NCBI RefSeq assembly: GCF_011378905.1
Contig: NZ_WTPY01000017.1
Span: forward strand, 1 to 64,000
Origin: Paraglaciecola sp. 20A4
GTDB taxonomy: Bacteria > Pseudomonadota > Gammaproteobacteria > Enterobacterales > Alteromonadaceae
Direction of reading: 5' to 3'
DNA: 64,000 bases
This document shows, piece by piece, positions 25,790-35,860 of the stretch. The notes below the pieces were generated by a model. That model did no database searches. It was not told the DNA's origin and saw nothing but the letters and a program-made list of their open reading frames with translations. Position 1 is the stretch's first letter, and every line of letters begins with the position of its first letter. A program made the position numbers and the translations under genes.

Positions 25790-27790
25790 CTAAGAATTCA
25801 ATAAACCTTGTGCCTTCTCAACAACTGCATCAGCAGTGATACCAAAGTGTTTCAGCAATACACCACCAGGCGCTGACTCACCAAAAGTCGTCATTCCGAC
25901 CACTGCGCCGTCAAGCCCGACGTATTTACTCCAGAAATCCACATGAGCAGCTTCAACGGCAACCCGAGCAGTAACGGCTCGCGGTAAAACCGTTTCCCGA
26001 TACGCAGCGTCTTGCTGGTCAAACACAGAGGTACTGGGCATAGATACAACGCGAACAGCAACCCCTTTAGCACTAAGTTGCTCAGCTGCATCCATAGCGA
26101 CGCCCACTTCAGAACCGGTACCAATTAAAATAACCTGCGGCGTATTGTCGCAATCCTTAAGAACGTAACCGCCTTTAGCCACATTAGCTAATTGCTGTGC
26201 ATTACGCGCTTGTGCAGGCAGACCTTGGCGACTAAATACTAATGCACTTGGACCGTCTTTACGTTCTAAGGCTGATTTCCATGCAACAGCAGTTTCTGCA
26301 CCGTCACAAGGACGCCAGGTGTCTAGATTTGGCGTTAAGCGCAAGTTAGCAATTTGTTCAATCGGTTGGTGCGTTGGACCATCTTCACCTTGACCAATAG
26401 AGTCGTGGGTGTAAACGAAGATATTAGGAACGCCCATCAATGAGGCCATACGCACGGCATTTCGTGCATATTCCATAAACATCAAAAAGGTCGCGCCGAA
26501 AGGACGGAAGCCGCCATGCAAACCAAGTCCATTCATGATACCGCTCATACCAAACTCACGTACACCGTAATACAAGTAATTACCACTGGCATCATCCGCG
26601 GTTACACCTTTAGAAGCCGACCACAAAGTCAAATTTGAACCGGCTAAATCCGCGGAACCACCTAGAATTTCGGGCATGATAGAAGCAAATGCTTCGATAG
26701 AGTTCTGGGATGCTTTACGGCTGGCAATATTTTCTGCTTTTTCTTGAGACTGCTCAATAAAAGCTTGGGCTTTTTCTGCAAAATCAGCCGGCAAATCGCC
26801 ATTTAAACGACGTGTTAATTCTGCGGCTAATTCAGGATGTGCTGTCTCGTATGCTGAAAATTGCGCATTCCACGCTTGTTCACGTTCAGAACCAGCTGAT
26901 TTAGCGTCCCACCCTGCATAAATATCATCTGGAATTTCAAAAGCAGCATATGGCCATTTTAAAAATTCACGGGTTGCAGCAATCTCATCTACGCCCAAAG
27001 GTGAGCCGTGTGAGTCATGGCTACCTGATTTATTCGGTGACCCAAAACCGATCACAGTTTTACAACAGATTAATGTAGGTTGGGTAGTATTGGCTTTGCC
27101 CTTTTCAACAGCTGCTTTGATTGCTTCTGGATCATGACCATCCACATCTGCGATAACTTGCCATCCATAGGCTTCAAAACGTGCAGGCGTGTTATCAGTG
27201 AACCAACCTTTAACGTTACCATCGATAGAGATACCATTGTCATCCCAAAACATCACAAGTTTGCCGAGTCCTAACGTACCTGCTAGAGAACAAGCTTCAT
27301 GTGAAATACCTTCCATTAAGCAGCCGTCGCCCAGAAAGCAGTAGGTAAAATGGTCTACGATATCAAACTTTTCTTGGTTAAATTGTGCCGCGAGTACTTT
27401 CTCCGCTATCGCCATGCCAACCGCATTACTAATCCCCTGACCTAGTGGGCCAGTGGTTGTTTCAACGCCCGGTGCATAACCGTACTCTGGATGACCTGGG
27501 GTCTTTGAGTGTAATTGACGGAAATTTTTCAGTTCTTCAATTGGCAACGCATAACCCGTTAAATGCAATAACGAGTAAACTAGCATCGATCCATGGCCGT
27601 TGGACATAATAAACCGATCACGGTTTGCCCATTTAGGGTTCGCAGGATTGTGCTTTAAAAAATCATTCCACAATACTTCGGCAATATCGGCCATGCCCAT
27701 AGGGGCGCCTGGGTGTCCTGAATTAGCCTGTTGTACTGCATCCATACTAAGCGCACGAATTGCGTTAGCGAGTTGTTGACGTGAAGGCAT
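25790..27790 (-). CDS. tkt: Transketolase
   Basis: 666 residues (E. coli TktA 663). Thiamine-diphosphate enzyme moving two-carbon units in the pentose phosphate pathway. Seen: N-terminal [20 protein letters not shown], catalytic loop [17 protein letters not shown], ThDP/Mg motif [11 protein letters not shown], and the pyrimidine-domain stretch [26 protein letters not shown] precedes the ATG. Placement upstream of epd-pgk is the common gammaproteobacterial order. Confidence 0.96.
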   Translation of the reverse strand: MPSRQQLANAIRALSMDAVQQANSGHPGAPMGMADIAEVLWNDFLKHNPANPKWANRDRFIMSNGHGSMLVYSLLHLTGYALPIEELKNFRQLHSKTPGHPEYGYAPGVETTTGPLGQGISNAVGMAIAEKVLAAQFNQEKFDIVDHFTYCFLGDGCLMEGISHEACSLAGTLGLGKLVMFWDDNGISIDGNVKGWFTDNTPARFEAYGWQVIADVDGHDPEAIKAAVEKGKANTTQPTLICCKTVIGFGSPNKSGSHDSHGSPLGVDEIAATREFLKWPYAAFEIPDDIYAGWDAKSAGSEREQAWNAQFSAYETAHPELAAELTRRLNGDLPADFAEKAQAFIEQSQEKAENIASRKASQNSIEAFASIMPEILGGSADLAGSNLTLWSASKGVTADDASGNYLYYGVREFGMSGIMNGLGLHGGFRPFGATFLMFMEYARNAVRMASLMGVPNIFVYTHDSIGQGEDGPTHQPIEQIANLRLTPNLDTWRPCDGAETAVAWKSALERKDGPSALVFSRQGLPAQARNAQQLANVAKGGYVLKDCDNTPQVILIGTGSEVGVAMDAAEQLSAKGVAVRVVSMPSTSVFDQQDAAYRETVLPRAVTARVAVEAAHVDFWSKYVGLDGAVVGMTTFGESAPGGVLLKHFGITADAVVEKAQGLLNS

Positions 27791-27969
27791 GTGGTCTCCT
27801 GATTATTAGTGACTGGTTTACGGTCGCGGTTAATATTGCTCAGAATAGTAAGATAGCGATCTATTTAGCGCTACATTCTGGCTTAGGCCTCGCCTAACTG
27901 CAACGACAAAACATAACGAAACTCCATTTGTCATTGACTTTTTTTTACTGGAACGCTTCGTTTACGCCC

Positions 27970-28001
27970 AGCCGTTTGGACGTCTAGAAGTAAAGACTGG
28001 T
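27970..28001 (+). promoter_or_regulatory. MetJ operator (tandem met boxes) upstream of metK
   Basis: Four adjacent 8-mers, AGCCGTTT, GGACGTCT, AGAAGTAA and AGACTGGT, match the met box AGACGTCT at 6, 7, 5 and 5 of 8 positions. MetJ dimers with S-adenosylmethionine bind such tandem boxes side by side. The array lies 69 bases ahead of the metK ATG. metJ itself is not in the window. Confidence 0.72.
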
Positions 28002-28070
28002 ATTTTTGATCTTAATCAGTAAAATGTCACTATATTGATTGTTATATTTTTTATTTAATAAGGATCCTAC

Positions 28071-29219
28071 ATGGCTAAGCATCTTTTTACCTCTGAGTCG
28101 GTATCCGAAGGGCACCCAGACAAAATCGCAGATCAGATTTCTGATGCGGTACTTGATGCCATTCTCGCGCAAGATCCCAAGGCCCGCGTGGCCTGCGAAA
28201 CATACGTAAAAACCGGCATGGTAATGGTAGGCGGCGAAGTCACTACCAATGCATGGGTGGATATTGAAGAGCTAACACGTAATACCGTTCGTGAAATTGG
28301 ATACACTCATTCAGATATGGGCTTTGATGCCGATTCATGTGCCGTTCTCAATGCTATCGGTAAACAATCACCTGATATTAACCAAGGGGTAGACCGCTCT
28401 CGTCCTGAAGACCAAGGAGCTGGCGACCAAGGCTTAATGTTTGGTTACGCCAGTGATGAAACTGACGTACTTATGCCAGCCCCAGTAACTTATGCTCACC
28501 GATTGATGAAGCGTCAAGCCGAAGTGCGTAAAAGTGGTCAACTAGATTGGCTACGCCCTGATGCAAAAAGCCAAGTAACGTTTATTTATGAAGACAATGT
28601 ACCGGTTGGTATTGATGCAGTTGTTTTATCAACCCAACACTGTGATTCAATTACCACTGAACAATTACGTGAAGCGGTGATGGAAGAAATCATTAAACCG
28701 GTATTGCCGGCTAAATGGTTAACGGCGCAAACTAAATATTTTATCAATCCAACAGGCCGTTTTGTTATTGGCGGTCCAATGGGTGATTGTGGTTTAACTG
28801 GACGTAAAATCATTGTAGATACCTACGGTGGAATGGCACGTCATGGTGGCGGAGCATTTTCGGGCAAAGATCCTTCAAAAGTTGATCGCAGTGCAGCCTA
28901 TGCCGGGCGCTATGTGGCCAAGAATATCGTCGCAGCAGGTCTCGCTAAACGCTGTGAGATTCAGATTTCTTATGCTATTGGTGTCGCTGAACCGACCTCG
29001 ATAAATATCGATACCTTTGGCACAGGTCAAATATCAGATGAAGCATTAACGGCATTGGTGCGCGAGCATTTTGAACTACGCCCCTATGGCTTACTTAAAA
29101 TGCTTGATTTAGAGCGTCCAATTTATAAAGCGACGGCCGCTTATGGTCACTTTGGCCGCGAAGAATTTCCATGGGAAAAAACCGATAAAGCCGAAGCCTT
29201 GCGTGCAGGCGCTAAATAA
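28071..29219 (+). CDS. metK: S-adenosylmethionine synthetase
   Basis: 382 residues. Makes S-adenosylmethionine from methionine and ATP. The family signatures are both present: [11 protein letters not shown] at 116-126 and [19 protein letters not shown] at about 259-277; the N-terminal [20 protein letters not shown] contains the catalytic histidine and metal ligands. AAGGATCC precedes the ATG. Divergent from tkt across a 280-base promoter region that holds the MetJ operator; no small gene is seen in that region. Confidence 0.97.
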   Translation: MAKHLFTSESVSEGHPDKIADQISDAVLDAILAQDPKARVACETYVKTGMVMVGGEVTTNAWVDIEELTRNTVREIGYTHSDMGFDADSCAVLNAIGKQSPDINQGVDRSRPEDQGAGDQGLMFGYASDETDVLMPAPVTYAHRLMKRQAEVRKSGQLDWLRPDAKSQVTFIYEDNVPVGIDAVVLSTQHCDSITTEQLREAVMEEIIKPVLPAKWLTAQTKYFINPTGRFVIGGPMGDCGLTGRKIIVDTYGGMARHGGGAFSGKDPSKVDRSAAYAGRYVAKNIVAAGLAKRCEIQISYAIGVAEPTSINIDTFGTGQISDEALTALVREHFELRPYGLLKMLDLERPIYKATAAYGHFGREEFPWEKTDKAEALRAGAK

Positions 29220-29272
29220 CCACTATTTATTGCACTGCGATAGGTGAAATATCGCACGAGCATTATCCATAA

Positions 29273-29305
29273 AACGCATTGTGCGATAGCCCAATGCGTT
29301 TTTTT
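29273..29305 (+). terminator. Rho-independent terminator after metK
   Basis: A 9-bp stem (AACGCATTG / CAATGCGTT) is followed by seven T. A second, smaller inverted repeat (TGCGAT..ATCGCA) lies just upstream, nearer the stop codon. Confidence 0.85.
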
Positions 29306-29387
29306 ATACCTTAAGTTATTTATTAACTGAACAACCATAACAGGGTAATATCTTTAACATCATAAATAAATTCACAGGAAGTACGCC

Positions 29388-30194
29388 ATGCCATTTTCTT
29401 TGAGTAAAGTGTTCACCGCCGTCTGTGTCTCTACTTTGCTGCTGACTAGCTGCGCAAAATCGCCATTGGGGCGAAATCAACTTAAGCTATATTCTTCAAA
29501 TCAGTTGGCCAATATGGGACAACAAACCTTTGATGGCATGAAGACAGAGCAAAAAGTGTCTAAAACCCCCGTTACTAATCAGTTTGTTTCTTGTGTGGCT
29601 GATGCGATTACTAAACATGTACCTAAATCTGTATTCGCTGGGGAATGGGAACTCGTTGTTTTCGATGATCCACAGGTCAATGCCTTCGCCCTTCCTGGTG
29701 GCAAAATTGGGGTATACACCGGCCTGCTAGAAGTAGCGGAAAATCAGGATCAACTAGCGGCTGTAATAGGCCATGAGATAGGGCACGTCATTGCTGAACA
29801 CGGCAACGAACGAATGTCTAGTAGTACACTTATTGGCATTGGGATGGAAGCAACCAATCAGTTATTACAAGCGAACCAAATTGCCAACAACAGTATGATA
29901 ATGGCCGCCATCGGCATGGGCGTTCAGGTCGGTGTACAATTACCCTTTAGCCGTACACACGAAACCGAAGCGGATTTAATAGGCTTACAATTAATGGCTA
30001 AGTCTGGCTTTAACCCTCAGCAGTCAGTAAATCTGTGGGAAAATATGGCCAAAGCTAGCGGTGATAATCGTCAGCCTGAGTTGCTATCAACTCACCCTGC
30101 CCCACAAAGTCGTATTGAAAAACTCAGTGAAAATATGACGCCAGCACTGGCCTTGTATCGTCAGGCTAAAGACCGCCCTCAGTGTAGAAAATAA
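29388..30194 (+). CDS. M48-family metalloprotease, lipoprotein
   Basis: 268 residues. The signal peptide ends in a lipobox (LLTSC, 18-22), so the mature protein is anchored by Cys22 in the cell envelope. The zinc site is HEIGH at 129-133, with the third ligand in the THETEADLIG helix at about 191-200 and the conserved STHPAPQSRIE near the end. Members of this group (BepA/LoiP/YcaL relatives) act in outer membrane protein quality control. Which one it matches cannot be decided by eye; it lacks a TPR domain, so it is not BepA. In E. coli the LoiP gene also lies near tkt. Confidence 0.85.
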   Translation: MPFSLSKVFTAVCVSTLLLTSCAKSPLGRNQLKLYSSNQLANMGQQTFDGMKTEQKVSKTPVTNQFVSCVADAITKHVPKSVFAGEWELVVFDDPQVNAFALPGGKIGVYTGLLEVAENQDQLAAVIGHEIGHVIAEHGNERMSSSTLIGIGMEATNQLLQANQIANNSMIMAAIGMGVQVGVQLPFSRTHETEADLIGLQLMAKSGFNPQQSVNLWENMAKASGDNRQPELLSTHPAPQSRIEKLSENMTPALALYRQAKDRPQCRK

Positions 30195-30216
30195 TATTTT
30201 TGTTAAACCATAGACA

Positions 30217-30247
30217 TAAAAAATGCCGCTTAAAGCGGCATTTTTTT
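30217..30247. terminator. Bidirectional terminator between M48 protease and mscS
   Basis: An 11-bp stem (AAATGCCGCTT / AAGCGGCATTT) flanked by A-run and T-run on either side serves both convergent genes. Confidence 0.85.
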
Positions 30248-30260
30248 AATCCAAAGAGCG

Positions 30261-31088
30261 TTACTCTGGATCTTTGTGAAGGTGCACATCCATTTGCGGA
30301 AATGGAATTGAAATGCCTTCTTGATCGAAACGTAGTTTAACCGCTTCGGTAAAGTCGAATTTAACACCCCAATAATCTGCAGCTTTTACCCAAGGGCGAA
30401 CAACAAAGTTCACACTGCTATCGGCAAGTTCAGCAACGGCTACCGTTGGTGCTGGGTCTTGTAAAATTCGTGAGTCTGCAGCAACCATCTCTTTAAGCAC
30501 TTCTTTAGCGCGTTTAAGATCTGCGTCGTAACCAATACCGACTATCATGTCTACACGACGCGTTTCTTTCGCAGAGTAGTTAGTGATTGTGCCACTGTAT
30601 ATTTGGCCATTAGGTACAATGATTTCTTTATTGTCACCACTGGTCATTACTGTTGTAAAGATACTGATGCTTTTTACTACACCCGTTGCACCGCCAGCTT
30701 CGATAAAATCACCCGATTTAAACGGACGAAATACCAATAACATAACGCCAGCTGCGAAGTTCTGTAAAGAACCTTGCAAAGACAAACCGATAGCCAAACC
30801 AGCTGCACCTAAAATGGCCACAAGTGAGGTTGTATTGACACCTAATTCATTTAGCGATGCGATGATAACGAACAGCATTAATATTGCATTCGCTATTGCT
30901 TTAATAAAGTCCACTAGCATGTCGTCGTATTTAGAACGCTTCATTACCTTGCCTAGCAAGTTAATGATAATACCAACAACAATTTTACCGATGATGTAAA
31001 TCAAAATCGCCATTACGATATTGATACCCCAAGGGATGACGTAAGTGTCGATCATTTGCGACATTTGTTCTGAGTCAAATTCAAACAT
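30261..31088 (-). CDS. mscS: Small-conductance mechanosensitive channel MscS
   Basis: Start at the ATG at 31088 (GGAG seven bases upstream); 275 residues (E. coli 286). Three N-terminal membrane spans (about 17-40, 58-80, 85-110), with the pore-lining third helix GAAGLAIGLSLQGSLQNFAAG visible as the Gly/Ala-rich packing motif. The beta domain follows (FRPFKSGDFIEAGGATG), then the C-terminal alpha/beta domain ending in PFPQMDVHLHKD. It opens on hypo-osmotic shock. Its neighbourhood with tkt-epd-pgk is conserved in E. coli. Confidence 0.93.
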   Translation of the reverse strand: MFEFDSEQMSQMIDTYVIPWGINIVMAILIYIIGKIVVGIIINLLGKVMKRSKYDDMLVDFIKAIANAILMLFVIIASLNELGVNTTSLVAILGAAGLAIGLSLQGSLQNFAAGVMLLVFRPFKSGDFIEAGGATGVVKSISIFTTVMTSGDNKEIIVPNGQIYSGTITNYSAKETRRVDMIVGIGYDADLKRAKEVLKEMVAADSRILQDPAPTVAVAELADSSVNFVVRPWVKAADYWGVKFDFTEAVKLRFDQEGISIPFPQMDVHLHKDPE

Positions 31089-31407
31089 GTATTTCTCCAT
31101 TTATTTCATTATATTTTTCGATGGCTACTCCGATTCCTCTAACCATCACGCCTAGCATGGCTATGTAGGGATTATTTAACATTACAAATTTATTAAATAA
31201 TACGAATTTAGCTCTTTTCAACGCCGGGTTAATATACCTGTAATTTTAAAAAAATATAATGTTTTTGCGTACAACTTTTGGCTACTACCCTTTAGTTGTA
31301 AGCGCTACGCAAAAACCTGTTGTTTTTTTGAACATGCAGTAATGTTGGTGATATACTTGCTCTGTCGAATTATTCGACTTGGCATAATATTTTTAAAGGA
31401 ATTGAAA
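31089..31407. other. Divergent region with large inverted repeat and palindrome
   Basis: Between mscS and the small peptide gene lies AT-rich DNA with two structures. At 31262-31315 arms TTTTTGCGTA/TACGCAAAAA and ACAACT/AGTTGT can fold into a long interrupted hairpin, followed by CCTGTTG and a run of seven T (31323-31329). This could be a terminator or the 3' end of a small RNA. At 31365-31379 there is a perfect palindrome (GTCGAAT, T, ATTCGAC), 29 bases before the peptide start, placed like an operator. Confidence 0.5.
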
Positions 31408-31566
31408 ATGTTGCTACTCGTAGTACTCGCGATGATCGTTGCCGTTCTATTTACCTACTCTCTTTTTAGAGATACAGGTAAGAACACTAAGTATGCACGC
31501 AAGGGAGCTAACGCTATAGCTCAGGCGCCTACAATAGATACTGGTAACGTAGCACAAATAAACTAA
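31408..31566 (+). CDS. Small single-span membrane peptide, unknown function
   Basis: 52 residues from the ATG at 31408 (AAAGGA eight bases upstream). Residues 1-18 are very hydrophobic (MLLLVVLAMIVAVLFTYSLF) and would form a membrane anchor; the rest is polar and basic (RDTGKNTKYARKGAN). No family is recognised. Support for a real gene: good ribosome binding site, own hairpin terminator directly after the stop, and a palindromic element upstream. Open frame without start extends to 31342, but without signals. Confidence 0.55.
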   Translation: MLLLVVLAMIVAVLFTYSLFRDTGKNTKYARKGANAIAQAPTIDTGNVAQIN

Positions 31567-31571
31567 ATCAA

Positions 31572-31604
31572 ATACTCGATAGGCCTGAACCCCCTATCGA
31601 GTAT
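31572..31604 (+). terminator. Terminator after the small peptide gene
   Basis: A perfect 12-bp stem (ATACTCGATAGG and complement) with a 9-base loop begins five bases after the stop, followed by a T-rich stretch (TGTTATCGTTTGTTT). Confidence 0.75.
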
Positions 31605-31700
31605 TGTTATCGTTTGTTTGCCTGTTCTTTGTCATGCTAGCACTTCCCTCATATAGAGATACCTTGTTAACATAGTGCAAATTTTCCAATTATTTGAGCT

Positions 31701-32429
31701 ATGCGAATTTCCAGAATTTACCATCCTGATACCCTTCACTCTGATCAAGAGCTTGAATTAACACCTGAAGCAAGCAATCACGTGGCAAATGTATTGCGCT
31801 CAAAAATAGGTCAACCGGTTGTATTATTTAACGGTGATGGCAATGAATACAGTGGTGAATTTGTCGATGTTTCAAAACGAAAAGTTCGGGTGCAAATCGA
31901 CACTAAAATTAGTATAAGTGTTGAATCACCACTACCTATTCACCTTGGACAATCAGTGTCTAGAGGCGACAGAATGGATTTAGTTTTACAAAAGTCGGTC
32001 GAATTAGGCGTCAGCGAAATAACACCTCTGCTCACTGAGCGTTGTGGAGTAAAACTGGATGAGCAGCGCTGGCAAAAAAAGCACGCTCAATGGCAAAAGA
32101 TCATCATTGCAGCCTGCGAACAATGTGGTCGTAATGTGCTACCTAAATTACATATGCCGATAGAATTTCAAAGTTGGATTAATCAATCGACACAAGCTCT
32201 GCGCTTAACACTGCATCCCCGAGCCGACAAAAGTTTCCGTCATATCAATGTGGGAAAAGACGGGGTGAGACTATTGATTGGTCCTGAAGGCGGTTTTTCA
32301 GATCAAGAGATTTATCAAACAGAACAAGGCGGCTTTCAAACCGTGCAACTTGGCCCAAGAGTACTGCGCACCGAGACCGCCGCAATAACCGCGATCAGTG
32401 CCCTACAAGCCATTTACGGAGATTTATAA
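31701..32429 (+). CDS. rsmE: RsmE, 16S rRNA m3U1498 methyltransferase
   Basis: 242 residues. N-terminal PUA-like domain (1-70, NHVANVLRSKIGQPVVLFNG) and C-terminal SPOUT domain with the knot motifs LLIGPEGGFSDQEI (about 192-205) and LGPRVLRTETAAITAISAL (about 215-233), which bind S-adenosylmethionine. It methylates U1498 of the small-subunit rRNA. It is alone here; gshB, its usual neighbour, does not follow. Confidence 0.95.
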   Translation: MRISRIYHPDTLHSDQELELTPEASNHVANVLRSKIGQPVVLFNGDGNEYSGEFVDVSKRKVRVQIDTKISISVESPLPIHLGQSVSRGDRMDLVLQKSVELGVSEITPLLTERCGVKLDEQRWQKKHAQWQKIIIAACEQCGRNVLPKLHMPIEFQSWINQSTQALRLTLHPRADKSFRHINVGKDGVRLLIGPEGGFSDQEIYQTEQGGFQTVQLGPRVLRTETAAITAISALQAIYGDL

Positions 32430-32471
32430 AAGCCAACCAGCATTTCCAAAAAATAATGCCTAGCTGGCGTT

Positions 32472-32510
32472 AAATTAGCGAGCCGCCATTTTTAGGTGAC
32501 TCGCTAATTT
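32472..32510. terminator. Inverted repeat between rsmE and the GST gene
   Basis: A perfect 11-bp stem (AAATTAGCGAG and complement) with a 17-base loop lies between convergent genes. A weak T/A-rich flank on each side suggests a bidirectional terminator. Confidence 0.55.
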
Positions 32511-32557
32511 CGCAGGTTTAATATCCATTAAATCTGCCCACTGAGACCTAATCATTA

Positions 32558-33646
32558 CTAGGCAAAGACTAACTTATTATTTTCAACTTTGACGGGGTTC
32601 TCTATCGTTATCTGCATATGCTCGAGCCCACCTATTTCAGAAAGGAATTCATTAAGTTGCGAATTTTTTTCAGCGTTTATTTTTTGATAAGTATCAAGTA
32701 CTCTTTGTTGCTTATATTGATGAAAACTTGAAATAAAACGCTTCTCGCTGATATCCCCTATTGAAAAACTATGCTCACCTAAACTACGTGGAATAAATCG
32801 CTGTGCAGGATTTGACTGTCTCCACGCACTCAAGGCTTCCACCGTGCTATTAAGTACTGGCCACTGTTGTTTAAACATATCTTTGAGCAAGGGTAACAGG
32901 GTATCAGGGATCTCATCGTGCTCAACGTAATCTGCAGAAGTTACACAAGCCTGATTCATGCGTTCTACCCACGCTGCGACATTAGGGGCAATGCGTTTCA
33001 TCAAGTTTCCTGGCGCCGGATCTCGATATAGATGTGCATATAAGGGGCCCATTAATCCAAAATCGCCTACGCATGGACGTCCCCCCAATAGGTAATCATG
33101 ATCTGCAAAATGTTTATTCAGATGATGCAATACCGTATTCTCATACCAATTTTCTATGGTTGGAATTGAATGTTCGGTTATACCCAATACTGGCACAAAA
33201 CCACTAAATTTTTTGGCTAATTTCTTTCCAAAATAAGCCCGTATAAAAGCCGGTGAGTTTGGCGATACCACTCGACCAAATTCTTGATAGATGAAAGGAA
33301 AATTATCTTTATTCCAGCGATAATGCATAGCGGGGATCACCAACCATTCATCTCCCCACAGGGCAAATAGTTCACTTACTAAACGTTGTTTTGCTCCAAT
33401 TGGCACCACTGAACGTTCACTGTGCAGCATTTCTAAATGGTCAATGATACGCGCAGTGTCTTGCAGATATTCCCCATCGGGGGTTTTTACAACAGGAATA
33501 AATGCCACACCCGTTTTGGGAAGGATCGTCTTTTTGTATACTCCCACTGTGGATAACACTTCGTTAAAAGGCAGTTGCTTGTAGCGTAAATAAGCGCGTA
33601 ACTTCCCCGTGTACAAAGACACTTCAGAGCCATATAAGGTATACAT
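32558..33646 (-). CDS. Glutathione S-transferase-like protein
   Basis: Start taken at MYTLYGSEVS (33646), where GST N-terminal domains usually begin; the frame is open nine codons further. 362 residues, longer than the usual 200-230. Residues 1-80 are thioredoxin-like (VSLYTGKLRAYLRYKQLPFN, then VAFIPVVKTPDGEYLQDTARI, containing the cis-Pro and D/T-AR glutathione-binding pattern). Residues 90-250 are the helical GST domain (LLGGRPCVGDFGLMGPLYAH). About 110 extra residues follow, with no recognised domain. Detoxification or redox role is a family-level guess. The classical catalytic Ser/Cys is not clear. Confidence 0.75.
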   Translation of the reverse strand: MYTLYGSEVSLYTGKLRAYLRYKQLPFNEVLSTVGVYKKTILPKTGVAFIPVVKTPDGEYLQDTARIIDHLEMLHSERSVVPIGAKQRLVSELFALWGDEWLVIPAMHYRWNKDNFPFIYQEFGRVVSPNSPAFIRAYFGKKLAKKFSGFVPVLGITEHSIPTIENWYENTVLHHLNKHFADHDYLLGGRPCVGDFGLMGPLYAHLYRDPAPGNLMKRIAPNVAAWVERMNQACVTSADYVEHDEIPDTLLPLLKDMFKQQWPVLNSTVEALSAWRQSNPAQRFIPRSLGEHSFSIGDISEKRFISSFHQYKQQRVLDTYQKINAEKNSQLNEFLSEIGGLEHMQITIENPVKVENNKLVFA

Positions 33647-33783
33647 AAAAGGAACGATCCCCAATTGAAACATTAGGTCTAGACTAATACTCCAGTGGGT
33701 AATCGATCATTTTGTTCAATGATACACAAATATAAGCGCACGCCAGCAGACCCTATACGGAATACCACCAATAACAATTAACG

Positions 33784-34806
33784 TTAATGCTTACTCACAA
33801 ATGTTTTCAGTGCTTGAAGCATTTCTTGATGTTGTGGATTAGCCTTCGGTATGCTGCAGGGCAAAATTTCTATCACCTGGGTTTCATCAAAATTGATCTG
33901 CTCAACTTGCGTCTTATTAACGACTAAATCTGCATGACATACATCTAAGTATTTAGGGATCGAAAACAAGGTGTTTTCGCCCTTGTTATACGCTAATAGA
34001 TCATTCACGCCAACGATGGGAGTAGTCACATCAGCCTCTGAATGTGCGGCAAAAATGGTAAGATCTAACGGTTGATTTTGTGCCATCATTTCACGTATAG
34101 AAAAAATCACATCCGTGAGCTGAAATGCCGAATAGCGCGCCACACTAGGATATTTATATGGATTGGGGCCGATCGATTGATAATCGCCATCCAAGGTTTT
34201 GGCTAACCATTTAATTCCCCAAATGTTAGCCATTGTTTCGACGCTTGAATCCAATGCCAACGCGCCAGAAAATAACAGTAACCCTTTAGCTTTTCCTGGG
34301 TTTTCAAGCACATACTGCACAGCTAATGTGCCGCCCGTAGAAAATCCTCCAATATAAAGTGCGTCACCAAATGAAGGAGCTATAGCAACCATTTTCTGTA
34401 TATTGCTGTGCCACCTCGCCGCTAGCTTTGGGTCTTGCATATCTTGGTCGGCATCTTTTCTGCCGTGACCTGGCAGAAGTGCCACCATAACGTTATAACC
34501 TTCATCATATAACGCTTGCGCGATAGACGTTAAAAAGAAAGGTGAATCACTTAAGCCATGAAATAATACAAACACTTTTCGAGTTTTATAACCGTGGTGT
34601 AGTATGAATGGCGCATTACCATCATTTTTTAATAGGTTTGAACATACGCTATATCGATGTTCAAATTGCGCTTCACAATCTACAATATCTCCCAACTCAC
34701 TTTGATAAAGAGCATCAAAATTTGTTAAGCCCTCATCAATTGAAGCATTGACCGCAAACGATAAGCATAAAAGAGAAAAAGCTGTCAGTAATTGTTTAAG
34801 TATCAT
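33784..34806 (-). CDS. Secreted alpha/beta hydrolase
   Basis: Start set at MILKQLLTAFSLLC (34806) because this gives a clean signal peptide (cleaved after VNAS); the open frame extends 23 codons upstream. 340 residues. Alpha/beta hydrolase motifs: VFVLFHGLSDSPFF near 79-92 (oxyanion loop), nucleophile elbow GFSTGG at 154-159 (Ser156), an acid in AAHSEADVTTP and a histidine in LDVCHADLVV. Resembles monoacylglycerol-lipase-type (serine aminopeptidase S33) enzymes. Several cysteines suit periplasmic disulfides. The substrate is unknown. Confidence 0.75.
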   Translation of the reverse strand: MILKQLLTAFSLLCLSFAVNASIDEGLTNFDALYQSELGDIVDCEAQFEHRYSVCSNLLKNDGNAPFILHHGYKTRKVFVLFHGLSDSPFFLTSIAQALYDEGYNVMVALLPGHGRKDADQDMQDPKLAARWHSNIQKMVAIAPSFGDALYIGGFSTGGTLAVQYVLENPGKAKGLLLFSGALALDSSVETMANIWGIKWLAKTLDGDYQSIGPNPYKYPSVARYSAFQLTDVIFSIREMMAQNQPLDLTIFAAHSEADVTTPIVGVNDLLAYNKGENTLFSIPKYLDVCHADLVVNKTQVEQINFDETQVIEILPCSIPKANPQHQEMLQALKTFVSKH

Positions 34807-34910
34807 AGGGTAAGCATCTGCATGGTTTTTATTGCAGCCATAATATCTGTCAAGACAACCGATTGCTATGGGCATATGACCGTTATAGATTAGTTAACTA
34901 TCATCCATAA

Positions 34911-34937
34911 AAAAGGGCTAACACTGTTAGCCCTTTT
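34911..34937. terminator. Bidirectional-type terminator after the peroxiredoxin gene
   Basis: A perfect 12-bp stem (AAAAGGGCTAAC and complement) with a 3-base loop. On the minus strand it is followed by TTTTTTA, which suits the peroxiredoxin-glutaredoxin gene. Confidence 0.88.
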
Positions 34938-34959
34938 GGTATTTTAACGAACGGTAAAA

Positions 34960-35703
34960 TTACTTATTAAGAAATTCTGCCAAATCATCGCTGCCACCGA
35001 TATGTTGGCCGTTGATGAAAACTTGAGGCCATGAATCACGACCAGAAATTGCTTTCATTCCCGTAAACGTAATTTCTTTACCCATCACTAGCTCTTCAAA
35101 CTCGTAACCTTTTTCTGTAAGCAATGCTTTTGCTTTAGTACAGAATGGGCAACCAGGCTTAGTGAAAATAGCCGCAGGTGCAGGTTTACGTGCGTCTGGG
35201 GCAACGTACGCAAGCATCGTGTCAGCGTCAGAAACTTCAAAGGGGTCACCTGGTAAATCTGGTTCGATAAACATTTTGTCTACCACACCATCTTTTACCA
35301 ACATAGAATAGCGCCAGCTGCGTTTGCCAAAACCTAAGTCTGCTTTATCAACAAGTAAACCCATACCATCGGTAAATTCGCAGTTACCGTCTGGCAACAA
35401 GCTAATGTTCTGTGCTTCTTGATCAGCTGCCCAAGCATTCATTACGAACGTATCATTGACTGAAATACACACGATCTCATCAACACCGTTAGCTTTAAAA
35501 ACTTTGGCTAATTCGTTATAACGCGGCAGGTGAGTTGAAGAACAAGTCGGTGTGAAAGCGCCCGGCAATGAGAAAACAACAACGGTTTTACCACCGAATA
35601 TCTCGTCAGTAGTGCGTGTTTCCCATTCATCATTTACACGTACAGGAAAAGTAACATTAGGCACTTTTTGGCCAGTTTTATCTGCAAAATTTGGATTAGA
35701 CAT
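34960..35703 (-). CDS. Peroxiredoxin-glutaredoxin fusion (hybrid Prx5)
   Basis: 247 residues. The N-terminal Prx5-type domain (1-165) has peroxidatic Cys54 in [14 protein letters not shown]. The C-terminal glutaredoxin (about 176-247) has the CPFC redox pair at 185-188 and the glutathione site [19 protein letters not shown]. Such hybrid proteins reduce H2O2 and alkyl peroxides with glutathione as electron donor, the glutaredoxin domain recycling the peroxiredoxin domain of a neighbour subunit. They are known from Haemophilus and many marine gammaproteobacteria. GGAGAT precedes the ATG. Control by the OxyR in this window is plausible but no site was identified. Confidence 0.93.
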   Translation of the reverse strand: MSNPNFADKTGQKVPNVTFPVRVNDEWETRTTDEIFGGKTVVVFSLPGAFTPTCSSTHLPRYNELAKVFKANGVDEIVCISVNDTFVMNAWAADQEAQNISLLPDGNCEFTDGMGLLVDKADLGFGKRSWRYSMLVKDGVVDKMFIEPDLPGDPFEVSDADTMLAYVAPDARKPAPAAIFTKPGCPFCTKAKALLTEKGYEFEELVMGKEITFTGMKAISGRDSWPQVFINGQHIGGSDDLAEFLNK

Positions 35704-35860
35704 AATATCTCCAGTTGTTTATTGGGTTAATCATTTTTCGATGACGCTAATATAGCGCACGTTCTTAAATATAATAAGCAATTAAAATCTATCAGCTAAA
35801 TCTATAAAAGCGATTAATAATATTTACATTGTGACTTTACTATTTGAATCAAAAACCTGA

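Noticed and set aside
28071-28172. Minus-strand 62-codon frame at the start of metK
   Set aside because: Antisense to metK and the promoter; no signals.
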